Source of the DNA: RGIG3528 sp045629005
GTDB lineage: Bacteria; Bacillota; Clostridia; Lachnospirales; Lachnospiraceae
NCBI GenBank assembly: GCA_045629005.1
Contig: JAZQQJ010000068.1
Span: 1-25,489, forward strand
Length of the DNA: 25,489 nucleotides
Reading direction: 5' to 3'
Shown: one piece after another, positions 8,349 through 15,953 of the stretch
Numbering within the stretch: position 1 is the first letter of the stretch
How the letters are laid out: each line of letters starts with the position of its first letter
Notes under the pieces: model-generated
What the model saw: only the letters and a program-made list of their open reading frames with translations
Told to the model about the DNA's origin: nothing
Database searches by the model: none
Made by a program: the position numbers and the translations under genes

Positions 8349-9619
8349 GCTACGCCACCTGCCTTTATGATGTTTTCACCGGAAGCAAGTTCGCCTCCGC
8401 TGTAGTCTTCAGGCATTGTAGCACCGCTGATTGCAGTGTTCTTGCCGATTGTTACTCCATCGGGAATGATGGAGGCTTCACCTATTGTAACAAGGCCGCC
8501 CTCATAGATGTTAGGCTTCCATACATTCGGAACTTCCTGACCGACACCGATTTTAACATTATTTCCGATGCCGCAGCTTTCAGCTATGATTGCTTTGTTA
8601 ATCTCACAGCCTTCGCCGATAACGGTATCTCTCATAATGATGGAATCGCGGACTACAGTTCCTTTGCCTATTGTAACGCCGGGGCCGATAACGGATTTGT
8701 ATACTTCACCGTATATTTCGGCGCCTTCACTAATAATGGCAGTCTCGATAACAGCGCCCGGTGCAACATACTGAGGAGGAATGATATCGGTCTTTGTATA
8801 TATCTTCCAGAATTCCTCATAAAGATTGAATTCCGGCACAATATCTATAAGCTCCATATTGGACTCCCAATATGAAGAAAGTGTTCCGACGTCTTTCCAA
8901 TAGCCGTTAAACTCGTACGCGAATATTCTTTTTCCACTCTTATGGCAATAAGGAATGATATGCTTTCCGAAGTCACATCCGGGCTGCTCGGAAAGGGCGA
9001 TAAGAGCATCCTTAAGAACCTGCCACGAGAAGATGTAAATGCCCATGGATGCAAGATTGCTTCTGGGCTGCTTCGGCTTTTCTTCGAAGTCAACAATTCT
9101 GTCGTCATCGTCGGTAATTACAATGCCGAAACGGCTTGCCTCTTCGATGGGAACGGGGATTGTCGCAAGAGTAACATCCGCCTTGTGTGCTTTATGGAAA
9201 TCAAGAACTACCTCGTAGTCCATTTTATATATGTGGTCACCACCGAGAATCATAACGTAATCGGGGTTGTAGTACTCCATGTAACGAAGATTCTGGTAGA
9301 TGGCATTTGCAGTACCTGTATACCATTCGGTATTGGTGCTCTTTTCATAGGGCGGAAGGATGGATACACCTCCGACGTTACGGTCAAGGTCCCACGGAAT
9401 TCCGATACCGATATGTGTGTTAAGTCTGAGTGGCTGATACTGTGTAAGAACTCCGACGGTATCGATGCCTGAATTAATGCAGTTACTGAGTGCAAAATCG
9501 ATGATTCTGTACTTGCCGCCGAACGTAACTGCCGGCTTGGCGAGGCCCGATGTAAGAACACCGAGTCTGGACCCTTGCCCGCCCGCAAGGAGCATGGCAA
9601 TCATTTCTTTTTTAATCAA
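8345..9619 (-). CDS. glgC: Glucose-1-phosphate adenylyltransferase GlgC
   Basis: GlgC makes ADP-glucose from glucose-1-phosphate and ATP, the committed step of glycogen synthesis. At 424 residues the length is normal. The allosteric and nucleotide loop GGQGSRL is at 13-19, the catalytic GGDHIYKMDY at 126-135, EEKP at 179-182 and GYWKDVGT at 239-246, followed by a beta-helix domain (about 290-395). I accept the TTG start at 9617-9619 because AGGAGGG lies 7 bp upstream. The next start, ATG at 9604, has no such site and would remove the conserved MIKKE beginning. First gene of the glgC-glgD-spoVG operon. No glycogen synthase or branching enzyme is in the window. Confidence 0.96.
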   Translation of the reverse strand: MIKKEMIAMLLAGGQGSRLGVLTSGLAKPAVTFGGKYRIIDFALSNCINSGIDTVGVLTQYQPLRLNTHIGIGIPWDLDRNVGGVSILPPYEKSTNTEWYTGTANAIYQNLRYMEYYNPDYVMILGGDHIYKMDYEVVLDFHKAHKADVTLATIPVPIEEASRFGIVITDDDDRIVDFEEKPKQPRSNLASMGIYIFSWQVLKDALIALSEQPGCDFGKHIIPYCHKSGKRIFAYEFNGYWKDVGTLSSYWESNMELIDIVPEFNLYEEFWKIYTKTDIIPPQYVAPGAVIETAIISEGAEIYGEVYKSVIGPGVTIGKGTVVRDSIIMRDTVIGEGCEINKAIIAESCGIGNNVKIGVGQEVPNVWKPNIYEGGLVTIGEASIIPDGVTIGKNTAISGATMPEDYSGGELASGENIIKAGGVA

Positions 9620-9685
9620 CGTCTGTCCCTCCTGATGTCAGTCTAAAATGCTAAAATCTATTGAATATATGCACACTTTGAGAAA

Positions 9686-9713
9686 AGTATAGCATATTTT
9701 CTCATTATTACAA
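9686..9713 (-). promoter_or_regulatory. Sigma-A promoter of glgC-glgD-spoVG
   Basis: On the minus strand, TTGTAA (9708-9713) lies 16 bp from TATACT (9686-9691), which is preceded by TGC, an extended -10 element. The predicted start of transcription is about 60 bp upstream of the glgC TTG. Confidence 0.6.
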
Positions 9714-9789
9714 TTCAAAATGTTTCATTATCTCCCTTTATATTATCGGCAATTCAATCATCAATATTATATTTATGGTTACTATTCAC

Positions 9790-9855
9790 GGCTTAATACA
9801 CGTAATACGTAAGATGCAAGCTTGCTTGTAATCTTATGTATTCGTGGATTAAGCC
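9790..9855. repeat. 66-bp imperfect palindrome between glgC and the flagellar operon
   Basis: Within the 384-bp gene-free stretch 9620-10003, the arms 9790-9815 and 9831-9855 pair over about 24 bp with one A/G mismatch, one bulged T and one G-T wobble. The loop contains its own palindrome GCAAGCTTGC (9816-9825). No T-run follows on either strand, so it is not a standard terminator. It separates two oppositely read promoters and could insulate them or be a palindromic repeat element. The remaining 9856-9930 holds only short weak dyads, such as GCCAC/GTGGC, and nothing I can name. Confidence 0.6.
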
Positions 9856-9932
9856 TTGAAGGCTGTTCAAAACATATGAGTAGGCGATAAAGCCACAAAG
9901 TGGCGACTGACTGCGGAGTCTACGTTTCATCC

Positions 9933-9960
9933 TAAAGAAATTGCCCCATAATGCCGATAT
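9933..9960 (+). promoter_or_regulatory. Sigma-D (sigma-28) flagellar promoter
   Basis: TAAA (9933-9936), a 16-bp spacer and GCCGATAT (9953-9960) match the known B. subtilis SigD consensus (TAAA, 14-16 bp, GCCGATAT) exactly. It sits 43 bp before the ATG at 10004 and would place the downstream large protein, flagellin and FliS in the late flagellar class, subject to anti-sigma factor FlgM control if that system is present. Confidence 0.85.
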
Positions 9961-10003
9961 AAAAGTCGGGTATATTTCCCTTTCAGCAAAAAGAGGACAA
10001 AGA

Positions 10004-13000
10004 ATGAATGTACATAACGCTATAAATTCATATGGAATAAACAACGATCAGGCACAGGGAACAGCAGGGCTTGACGAGCTTTTTTCCAAGTCCGGTTCCA
10101 AGGTCGATAAATCTTCAAAAGCATCGTTTATGCAGAGTATCAATGCCGCTTTTGAAGTAACGGAGGAACTTCAGGATTCTGCACTCAAGTCCGACCTTTA
10201 TAAGAAAAATATAGAAAAGACAAAAGACGGTGACAGCACAGTTGATAATCGCTCCGAAGCCGAGAAAAACCAGGACCGCCTTGATAATGTTTCGAACCGC
10301 ATGAGCACCGAGGACATGGAAGACCTTATAAATGAAGGTTTTGATGTTTTCGGTATGACAGCAGAGCAGCTTGAAGCCGCACTCGAACGCATCAAGCTCG
10401 GCAAAGACATGAAAGCCGCTGCCATTGAAGGTCAGGTGCAGGATATGCAGACAGACCGTCAGGCCATCATTGCAATGGCAGTACGTACTCTTGCCAACAA
10501 TCCTCTTGCGGAGAAAATTGCAGATAAGCTTATAAAAGCCAATCTTCCCGTCACGGAAGCCAATCTCAGACGTATCGCAGATGCTGTCGATTCCCTCGGA
10601 TCAGCTTCGCGTTTAACATCTGATGAGGCAGAATATCTTGTAAGAAACAGACTTGCTCCCACTCCAGAAAACATCGCCGAAGCTCGTTCCGGAGCCAAGG
10701 CAGGCGGAAAACCCGACAAAGTGCTTACCGATGAAGCATGGGCACAGCTTGAACCAACTGTAAACAACATGCTTTTCCAAGCAGGTTTACGTGGTGGAAA
10801 AGCAATCATCGATGCGGCAAAAGACTTCATTAAAAAAGATATTCCGCTTACCGCAGAAAATCTCAATTCCTACAGCAGAATTATGGATATCCGCATAAAC
10901 ATCGAAGATACCCTTGCGCGTTCCGTTGATGCAATATCCGTAGGACATGATCCCAAACAGATGAATCTTCTCTCCTCAACAGACAAGCAGGTTCGTCAGA
11001 TTATTAAAAACAACAGTAAAATCACTGATGAAGGCATCGACCTTGCCGTTGCAAAAAAAGCTGCACAGACAGGCATTTACAACCCTGATAAGCTTGAATT
11101 GTCTCTTGGCGAACTGAACGATGCGCAGGAAGCACTTTCCGATAAGTCACGTGATTATTCAAAGATACTTGAAGATTACAAGCTTTCCGGGTTCGGAAAT
11201 GCTGCATCAATAAAAGCCCGCAGGCAGCTTGAAGAAATCAAAGCAAAGATGACCTTTGAAGCAGGTTACCGCCTTGCGAAGGAAGGTATCCGCATTGATA
11301 CCGTTGCAATGAACAAGCTCATCGAAGACCTGCATGCACTTGAAAACCGCTACTACGGTAACTTCTTCCTTGAAGCAGGTATGACAAGCTACACTGAAGA
11401 CGATCTCGCTCTTCTTAAAGACACAACAGAGAAGATAACCGAAATCGAAAACATGCCGGCTACTCTCATCTATGATACCGTTGATAACGCAAGCGCCATG
11501 ACCATCAACACTCTTTATGAAGAGGGTTCTTCCGCCGAGGCCCAGCGTGCATTCAGCAAGTATTCGCAGACACTTGAAACCGTAATGACCACTCCGGATG
11601 CAAAATACGGAGACAACATAGAAAAAGCCTTCAAAAACGTCGATTCCCTTTTGAACGAAGCAGGAATTCCCGCTACGGAAGAGGCGCGCAGAGCCACAAG
11701 AATCCTCGGTTATGCATCCGCTGAAATCACAAAGGAAAACATCACGAAGGTTTCCGAATATGACTCCAAACTTCAGGATGTATTCACCAACTTACATCCC
11801 GCAGTTACCGTAAGAATGATTCGTGACGGAATCAATCCGCTTAACGCGACACTTGATGAACTGAACGACAAAATTCTCGAAATCAAGAAAAAGGAAGGCA
11901 TCGACTCCAATGATACGTTTTCAACCTTCCTTGTAAACCTTGACAAAAAGGGCGAGCTCACGGCATCCGAAAGAGATGCATATATCGCAATTTACAGGGC
12001 ACTTCACCAGATTCAGGACTCCGAAGAAGCCGCAATGGGCAACGTCTTCAAATCAGGACAGGAGCCCACTCTTCATGGTCTTCTGACTGCAGTTCGTTCA
12101 GGTAAAGTTACCGGCACCGAAACAATCATTGATGACACCTTTAAAAACGTTTCAAAGGTGCTCACCGACGTTGACCGCATTGAAAACAAGATTCGCGCGG
12201 GACTCGGAAAGCCTACCGGTCCGGAGGCTGAAATACTAAATAAAGCTATCGAACGTGCCGATAATGTTATGAAAGAATTGACCGAAGATGTTCACACCAC
12301 TGCGGAAGACTGGGTTATGAACATCAGGGAGCTTGCTGCTTCCGGCGAAAACGCAACCCGTTTTCTTGAAGATTTCAACATCCTCACCACAATGGAAAAC
12401 ATCGAAGCCGCCAAAGATATGCTCGGTGGCAAGGATGACATTTTCCAAGACTGGAAGCGCTTCAAAACAATGGCAACCGGCGAGGAAGGCATTCTTCCCG
12501 ACTTCATCGAAAGCATGGGAAGTGCCGAGGAGCTTCAGGCCGCATACAAACAGCTTTCCGATGACGCAAAGAGCATTAAATCAAAGCTTCAGCGTTCACC
12601 TGATATGTCGAGACTTGACGTCAAAGCACTCAAGAAGATGGACGTAGGCTTCCGTTTCCTGAATCGTCTCAGTAAACGTGAATTCTACAGCATTCCCATT
12701 GATACCGGCGACGAAATCGTCAACATGAACGTCACCATTATGAACAATGAGGAAAACGCCACTTCAAAAGTCCTTGTATCGGTTCCTACCGAAACGCTCG
12801 GTACAATCCGTGCAGAGGCTTCCATTGAAGACAACAAGATGAAATGCTTCATTTCCGGTGATTCCAAAGACGGTCTCAACGAGCTTTCAAGCAGACAGCT
12901 GAATCTTTTTGCAGCTCTTGCTCAGAACGGCATCCGTATAGGCAGCATTTACTACGGTGCTGAGGAAGTACCTGCCGACAGGTACACCTACAAGACCGAC

Positions 13001-13108
13001 GGACTTTACGAAAATGTTCCCGAAGGCTCGGGAAACGGTAGTCCCAATGAGCTTTACAGAATAGCAAAAGTATTTGTCACTCACGTAAGACAGGCAGATT
13101 CAGAGTAA
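10004..13108 (+). CDS. Large flagellar-operon protein with FliK-like C-terminus
   Basis: I start the protein at 10004 (1034 residues): AGAGGA lies 6 bp upstream, and the frame's earlier possible start at 9941 falls inside the SigD promoter so cannot be transcribed from it. There is no signal peptide or membrane segment. The sequence is mostly helical and acidic, with loosely repeated segments of the type 'lPvTeaNLrri' or 'iPlTaeNLnsy', and 'aPTpENIaea'. Residues about 892-985 resemble the FliK hook-length-control C-domain: a VPTETLGTIRAEASIEDNKM strand pair, then a helix with LNELSSRQLNLFAALAQNGI. It may belong to a Lachnospiraceae flagellar family carrying a DUF name (DUF6240, from memory and unchecked). 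Co-transcribed with flagellin 27 bp downstream. A role in flagellar export or assembly is inferred. Confidence 0.75.
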   Translation: MNVHNAINSYGINNDQAQGTAGLDELFSKSGSKVDKSSKASFMQSINAAFEVTEELQDSALKSDLYKKNIEKTKDGDSTVDNRSEAEKNQDRLDNVSNRMSTEDMEDLINEGFDVFGMTAEQLEAALERIKLGKDMKAAAIEGQVQDMQTDRQAIIAMAVRTLANNPLAEKIADKLIKANLPVTEANLRRIADAVDSLGSASRLTSDEAEYLVRNRLAPTPENIAEARSGAKAGGKPDKVLTDEAWAQLEPTVNNMLFQAGLRGGKAIIDAAKDFIKKDIPLTAENLNSYSRIMDIRINIEDTLARSVDAISVGHDPKQMNLLSSTDKQVRQIIKNNSKITDEGIDLAVAKKAAQTGIYNPDKLELSLGELNDAQEALSDKSRDYSKILEDYKLSGFGNAASIKARRQLEEIKAKMTFEAGYRLAKEGIRIDTVAMNKLIEDLHALENRYYGNFFLEAGMTSYTEDDLALLKDTTEKITEIENMPATLIYDTVDNASAMTINTLYEEGSSAEAQRAFSKYSQTLETVMTTPDAKYGDNIEKAFKNVDSLLNEAGIPATEEARRATRILGYASAEITKENITKVSEYDSKLQDVFTNLHPAVTVRMIRDGINPLNATLDELNDKILEIKKKEGIDSNDTFSTFLVNLDKKGELTASERDAYIAIYRALHQIQDSEEAAMGNVFKSGQEPTLHGLLTAVRSGKVTGTETIIDDTFKNVSKVLTDVDRIENKIRAGLGKPTGPEAEILNKAIERADNVMKELTEDVHTTAEDWVMNIRELAASGENATRFLEDFNILTTMENIEAAKDMLGGKDDIFQDWKRFKTMATGEEGILPDFIESMGSAEELQAAYKQLSDDAKSIKSKLQRSPDMSRLDVKALKKMDVGFRFLNRLSKREFYSIPIDTGDEIVNMNVTIMNNEENATSKVLVSVPTETLGTIRAEASIEDNKMKCFISGDSKDGLNELSSRQLNLFAALAQNGIRIGSIYYGAEEVPADRYTYKTDGLYENVPEGSGNGSPNELYRIAKVFVTHVRQADSE

Positions 13109-13135
13109 CTTGTCTTATAGATTAAGGAGGTACAA

Positions 13136-14608
13136 ATGAGAATAAATCATAATATTTCAGCCCTTAAGATTAACAACATCTTAAATGGAAACGACAACGC
13201 TCTCTCGAAGAGCCTTCAGAGACTTTCATCCGGCTATCGCATTAACTGTGCGGCAGACGACGCAGCAGGACTTGCAATTTCAGAAAAAATGAAGACACAG
13301 ATTGCGGGCCTTAACCAGGCTTCAAGAAATGCTTCTGACGGTATTTCCGTAATCCAGACTGCAGAAGGTGCACTCATCGAAGTAGAAGAAATGCTTCAGA
13401 GAATGCGTGAGCTTTCTGTTCAGGCTGCTAACGGAACATGTACAGATGACGACCGTGCGACTCTTCAGGATGAAGTAATCCAGCTTAAGGAAGAAATCAA
13501 TCGTATTTCCACAACAACTGAGTTCAATACAAAGAAGCTCCTGAACGGAACCGTTGACAGACGTTCTTATTCCGACGATTCGAGCGTTACACTTGTATCT
13601 CTTTCCGATACTGTAGATGTTAAGAGTTACTCAATGAACATCGGTAACGACCCTTCACAGGCAATTCTTCGTACAAACCTTACTGCTTCTACAGCTCCTG
13701 CAGACGGCACGATTTTCATTAACGACGAAGCCATCTCCATCAGCGCAGGCGATACACTTAACGATATTATTACCAAAATCAGCACAGGCTGCGGAAGCCA
13801 GATTACTGTTTCACTCACTTCCAACGATCCCGATCCCGACTCCGAGACAGGCTATACAACAGTAGATGCCGCAACAGCTGCAGCAACTCCTACGGAAGCA
13901 TATCTTACACTTCAGACAAAAGATTTCGGTAGAGACGCAAAGATTGAACTTGCATGCTCCAACTCCGAGCTTGCACAGATGCTTGGTATTCCCGGCACAG
14001 GCACACGCTCTTCAGGAACAGATACAAGCGTTACACTTTACTTTGGCGACGATGCCCCCGCTCCTTATGACGAGTCCGGCTTCAAGAAAACCGCAACAGT
14101 AAGCGTTGACGGCGATTACGTTACAGTAAGAGACCGCGATGGTTTTGAAATGAAATTTAACGTAGCCGAGGGCGCTGCTCCCGGAGACGTAACGGTTACA
14201 GTTCTTAAAGCAGGTCCGATGACTCTTCAGATTGGTGCAAACGAAGGTCAGACAATGGAAGTCCGCATTCCCAGAGTCGATACAATCTCTCTTGAACTTA
14301 CAGATGCAGACATTTCCACTCAGAGCGGCGCTTCGGAAGCCATTACCATATTCGATAACGCAGTAAACACAGTTTCTGCTGTACGTGCAAAGCTTGGTGC
14401 ATATCAGAACAGACTTGACCATGCCATCAACAGCCTTGATACTTCCGCAGAAAACCTTACCGAAGCTCTTTCACGTATTGAAGATACCGATATGGCTGCG
14501 GAAATGGCTGAATATTCACAGCTTCAGGTTCTTGTACAGGCCGCAACCGCTATGCTTTCACAGGCTAATGAAAGACCTCAGAACGTTCTGAATCTTTTAC
14601 AGTCATAA
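13136..14608 (+). CDS. fliC: Flagellin
   Basis: The filament subunit has 490 residues. The conserved N-terminal D0/D1 region (1-140) begins MRINHNISALK and contains LQRLSSGYRIN and QRMRELSV (88-95), the segment that corresponds to the main TLR5-contact motif. The C-terminal D1/D0 region (about 385-490) ends QANERPQNVLNLLQS. The middle (about 145-380) is a variable surface domain with a Flagellin_IN-type motif, GTIFINDEAISISAGDTLND (191-210). Four cysteines (38, 102, 219, 274) are unusual for a flagellin. AAGGAGG lies 6 bp before the ATG. The gene follows the large FliK-like gene without a terminator or visible promoter of its own, so transcription probably comes from the SigD promoter at 9933, or from an internal promoter I could not find. 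Confidence 0.96.
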   Translation: MRINHNISALKINNILNGNDNALSKSLQRLSSGYRINCAADDAAGLAISEKMKTQIAGLNQASRNASDGISVIQTAEGALIEVEEMLQRMRELSVQAANGTCTDDDRATLQDEVIQLKEEINRISTTTEFNTKKLLNGTVDRRSYSDDSSVTLVSLSDTVDVKSYSMNIGNDPSQAILRTNLTASTAPADGTIFINDEAISISAGDTLNDIITKISTGCGSQITVSLTSNDPDPDSETGYTTVDAATAAATPTEAYLTLQTKDFGRDAKIELACSNSELAQMLGIPGTGTRSSGTDTSVTLYFGDDAPAPYDESGFKKTATVSVDGDYVTVRDRDGFEMKFNVAEGAAPGDVTVTVLKAGPMTLQIGANEGQTMEVRIPRVDTISLELTDADISTQSGASEAITIFDNAVNTVSAVRAKLGAYQNRLDHAINSLDTSAENLTEALSRIEDTDMAAEMAEYSQLQVLVQAATAMLSQANERPQNVLNLLQS

Positions 14609-14639
14609 TCGTTCGGAATAAAGCAATCGGAGGTAGCAC

Positions 14640-15119
14640 ATGACCAGGGATGAAATAAAATCCTTTACATTAAGAACAACAGAGGCAAACGCCTGTGAAC
14701 TGATTGTAATTCTTTATGATGTAATACTCACAGACACAAAAAATGCAAGAAAAGCCTTTGAACGCGAGGATTTCGAAGACTTCAGAAGTGATTTGAATCA
14801 CGCAGCAAAGTTTCTTAACGAACTTATCCGCTGTCTGGACTTCAACATTCCGCTTTCCGGTAATCTTGCAAGCCTTTACGCATATATGAACCGTCGCATA
14901 TCATATGCCGCAGCGGGAAATCACGTTGAAGCACTTGATATCGTCGATGAAGTAATTTTAAAGCTCCGCGATGCATTCGAGCACATTTCAAAGGATGACC
15001 AAAGCGGTCCGATGATGAAAAACACACAGAGCCTTTACGCAGGACTTACTTACGGCAAAGGATATCTCAATGAAACATACGTTGACCCAAGAGACTACAA
15101 CAGGGGGTTTAATGCATAG
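14640..15119 (+). CDS. fliS: FliS-type flagellar export chaperone
   Basis: FliS binds the C-terminus of flagellin in the cytoplasm and delivers it to the flagellar export gate. The 159-residue helical protein has the family pattern: ANACELIVILYDVIL (helix 1), a second helix with LNHAAKFLNELIRCLDF, then SLYAYMNRRISYAAAGNHVE and a fourth helix with VILKLRDAFEHI. It is longer than the usual 125-140 residues because of a C-terminal tail with a Tyr-rich end (about 135-159). CGGAGGT lies 5 bp before the ATG. It starts 31 bp after flagellin in the same transcript, the expected partner arrangement, and two terminators follow. The match is at pattern level, so a diverged FliS-like chaperone is the fair reading. 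Confidence 0.85.
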   Translation: MTRDEIKSFTLRTTEANACELIVILYDVILTDTKNARKAFEREDFEDFRSDLNHAAKFLNELIRCLDFNIPLSGNLASLYAYMNRRISYAAAGNHVEALDIVDEVILKLRDAFEHISKDDQSGPMMKNTQSLYAGLTYGKGYLNETYVDPRDYNRGFNA

Positions 15120-15122
15120 ATG

Positions 15123-15158
15123 AAAAAGGGCCTGAAGAATTTTCTTCAGGTCCTTTTT
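15123..15158 (+). terminator. First terminator after fliS
   Basis: The arms AAAAAGGGCCTGAAGA (15123-15138) and TCTTCAGGTCCTTTTT (15143-15158) form a 16-bp stem with one G-T wobble and a 4-nt loop, 3 bp after the fliS stop. The 3' arm itself supplies the T-run. Ends the flagellar operon. Confidence 0.85.
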
Positions 15159-15167
15159 CCATTAAAC

Positions 15168-15195
15168 AAGCCGCACTCATGTGAGTGCGGCTTTT
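15168..15195 (+). terminator. Second, tandem terminator after fliS
   Basis: AAGCCGCACTC (15168-15178) and GAGTGCGGCTT (15183-15193) form an 11-bp stem with loop ATGT, followed by TT. It would back up the first terminator. On the minus strand it has no clear T-run, so it is less likely to serve hsp20. Confidence 0.7.
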
Positions 15196-15221
15196 GCAAA
15201 GGGGTATGGGGGAGAAACTCG

Positions 15222-15254
15222 TCTGTGTGTGGAGGTTCATTTCCTTCACACAGA
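15222..15254. repeat. Hairpin between the flagellar operon and hsp20
   Basis: TCTGTGTG (15222-15229) pairs with CACACAGA (15247-15254). It lies 24 bp after the hsp20 stop on the minus strand, but no T-run follows, so its role as the hsp20 3' end is uncertain. Confidence 0.35.
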
Positions 15255-15277
15255 TTAGGGAACAAGCTTAAATAAGA

Positions 15278-15706
15278 TTAACCTTCAATGGTGATGAAGC
15301 TTTCTTCAGGAAGCTTCTCTTTTTCTTTCTTGGGAACATCTACCGTGAGAACACCATTTTTGAATTTAGCCTTAATGTCGGCCTGAGTAACTGCTTCACC
15401 GACATAGAAGCTTCTGCTGCAGGAGCCTAAATAACGCTCTCTGCGGATAAAATCTTTCTTTTTGTCTTCCTTTTCGGAATTGCATTCAGCTGTAACGGTA
15501 AGATAACCGTCCTTTACTTCGCCTTTGATATTCTCGAGTTCATAGCCGGGAAGATCGATGGCAAGCTGATAGCCTTCGTCTGTTTCTTTAATGTCTGTCT
15601 TCATAACACCAAAGGGCTTTTCCATTTTGTCGATTGAATCAAGGAAACCGCCATTACCAAAGAAATCATCAAAAAAGTTATTGGGAACAAGATTTGTCAT
15701 AAACAT
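15278..15706 (-). CDS. Small heat-shock protein (Hsp20/alpha-crystallin family)
   Basis: The 142-residue product is a typical ATP-independent holdase that binds unfolding proteins in the cytoplasm. A short Phe-rich N-terminal arm (NNFFDDFFGNGGF) is followed by the alpha-crystallin domain (about 35-125). It contains VMKTDIKETDEGYQLAIDLP, the GYLTVTAE strand and the hallmark FKNGVLTVDVPK near the end, a version of the 'nGvL.i..pk' motif. The C-terminus EESFITIEG ends with an I-x-I-like segment (ITI) that in this family docks between subunits. AGGAGG lies 8 bp before the ATG at 15706. It is a single-gene unit with a CIRCE-type operator, so HrcA control in response to heat is expected. Confidence 0.95.
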   Translation of the reverse strand: MFMTNLVPNNFFDDFFGNGGFLDSIDKMEKPFGVMKTDIKETDEGYQLAIDLPGYELENIKGEVKDGYLTVTAECNSEKEDKKKDFIRRERYLGSCSRSFYVGEAVTQADIKAKFKNGVLTVDVPKKEKEKLPEESFITIEG

Positions 15707-15805
15707 AATGTCTACCTCCTGTGAGTTGTATGTTAGTTTGTTATTTGTGTTGTTTTGTTGGGGTTCTTATTTGATCGATTTGCTTTTCTCTTTCGATCTG
15801 ACTAC

Positions 15806-15834
15806 GTTATACCACCATTGTTAGCACTCGTCAA
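15806..15834 (-). promoter_or_regulatory. Sigma-A promoter of hsp20
   Basis: On the minus strand TTGACG (15829-15834) lies 17 bp from TATAAC (15806-15811). The -35 box lies inside the CIRCE element, so bound HrcA would block polymerase directly. The leader to the start codon is about 90 nt. Confidence 0.75.
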
Positions 15835-15847
15835 GAGCGAGTGCTAA
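15821..15847. promoter_or_regulatory. CIRCE operator (HrcA binding site)
   Basis: TTAGCACTC (15821-15829) and GAGTGCTAA (15839-15847) with a 9-bp spacer are an exact match to the known CIRCE consensus. It overlaps the hsp20 promoter. hrcA is not in the window. Confidence 0.97.
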
Positions 15848-15888
15848 CAATTCACAATTTTTTCACAGTTTGGTCAGAAGGTATGGAG

Positions 15889-15921
15889 AAAATGTCCACC
15901 ACACCCCGTCCCCGGTGGACA
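15889..15921 (-). terminator. Second hairpin after the LacI-type gene, with G/C-rich loop
   Basis: TGTCCACC (15893-15900) and GGTGGACA (15914-15921) form an 8-bp stem around a 13-nt C-rich loop (G-rich on the minus strand). TTTT (15889-15892) follows on the minus strand. It stands directly behind the main terminator. It may be a backup terminator or a copy of a dispersed palindromic element. Confidence 0.5.
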
Positions 15922-15953
15922 AAAAAGAGGTGCGTGATTTTCACGTACCTCTT
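15919..15953 (-). terminator. Terminator of the LacI-type gene, overlapping its stop codon
   Basis: AAGAGGTGCGTGA (15925-15937) pairs with TCACGTACCTCTT (15941-15953) with one G-T wobble and a 3-nt loop. On the minus strand the stem is followed by T residues (15921-15926). The 3' end of the gene forms part of the stem. Confidence 0.8.

Noticed and set aside
9790..9855. Terminator of glgC or the flagellar operon
   Set aside because: No gene ends here on either strand and no T-run follows the stem.
9941..10003. Earlier start of the large flagellar protein at 9941
   Set aside because: It lies inside the SigD promoter between the -35 and -10 boxes and has no ribosome site. The ATG at 10004 has AGAGGA at proper spacing.
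12236..12516. Minus-strand open frames within the large flagellar gene
   Set aside because: They are shadows of the codon bias of the plus-strand gene and have no ribosome sites.
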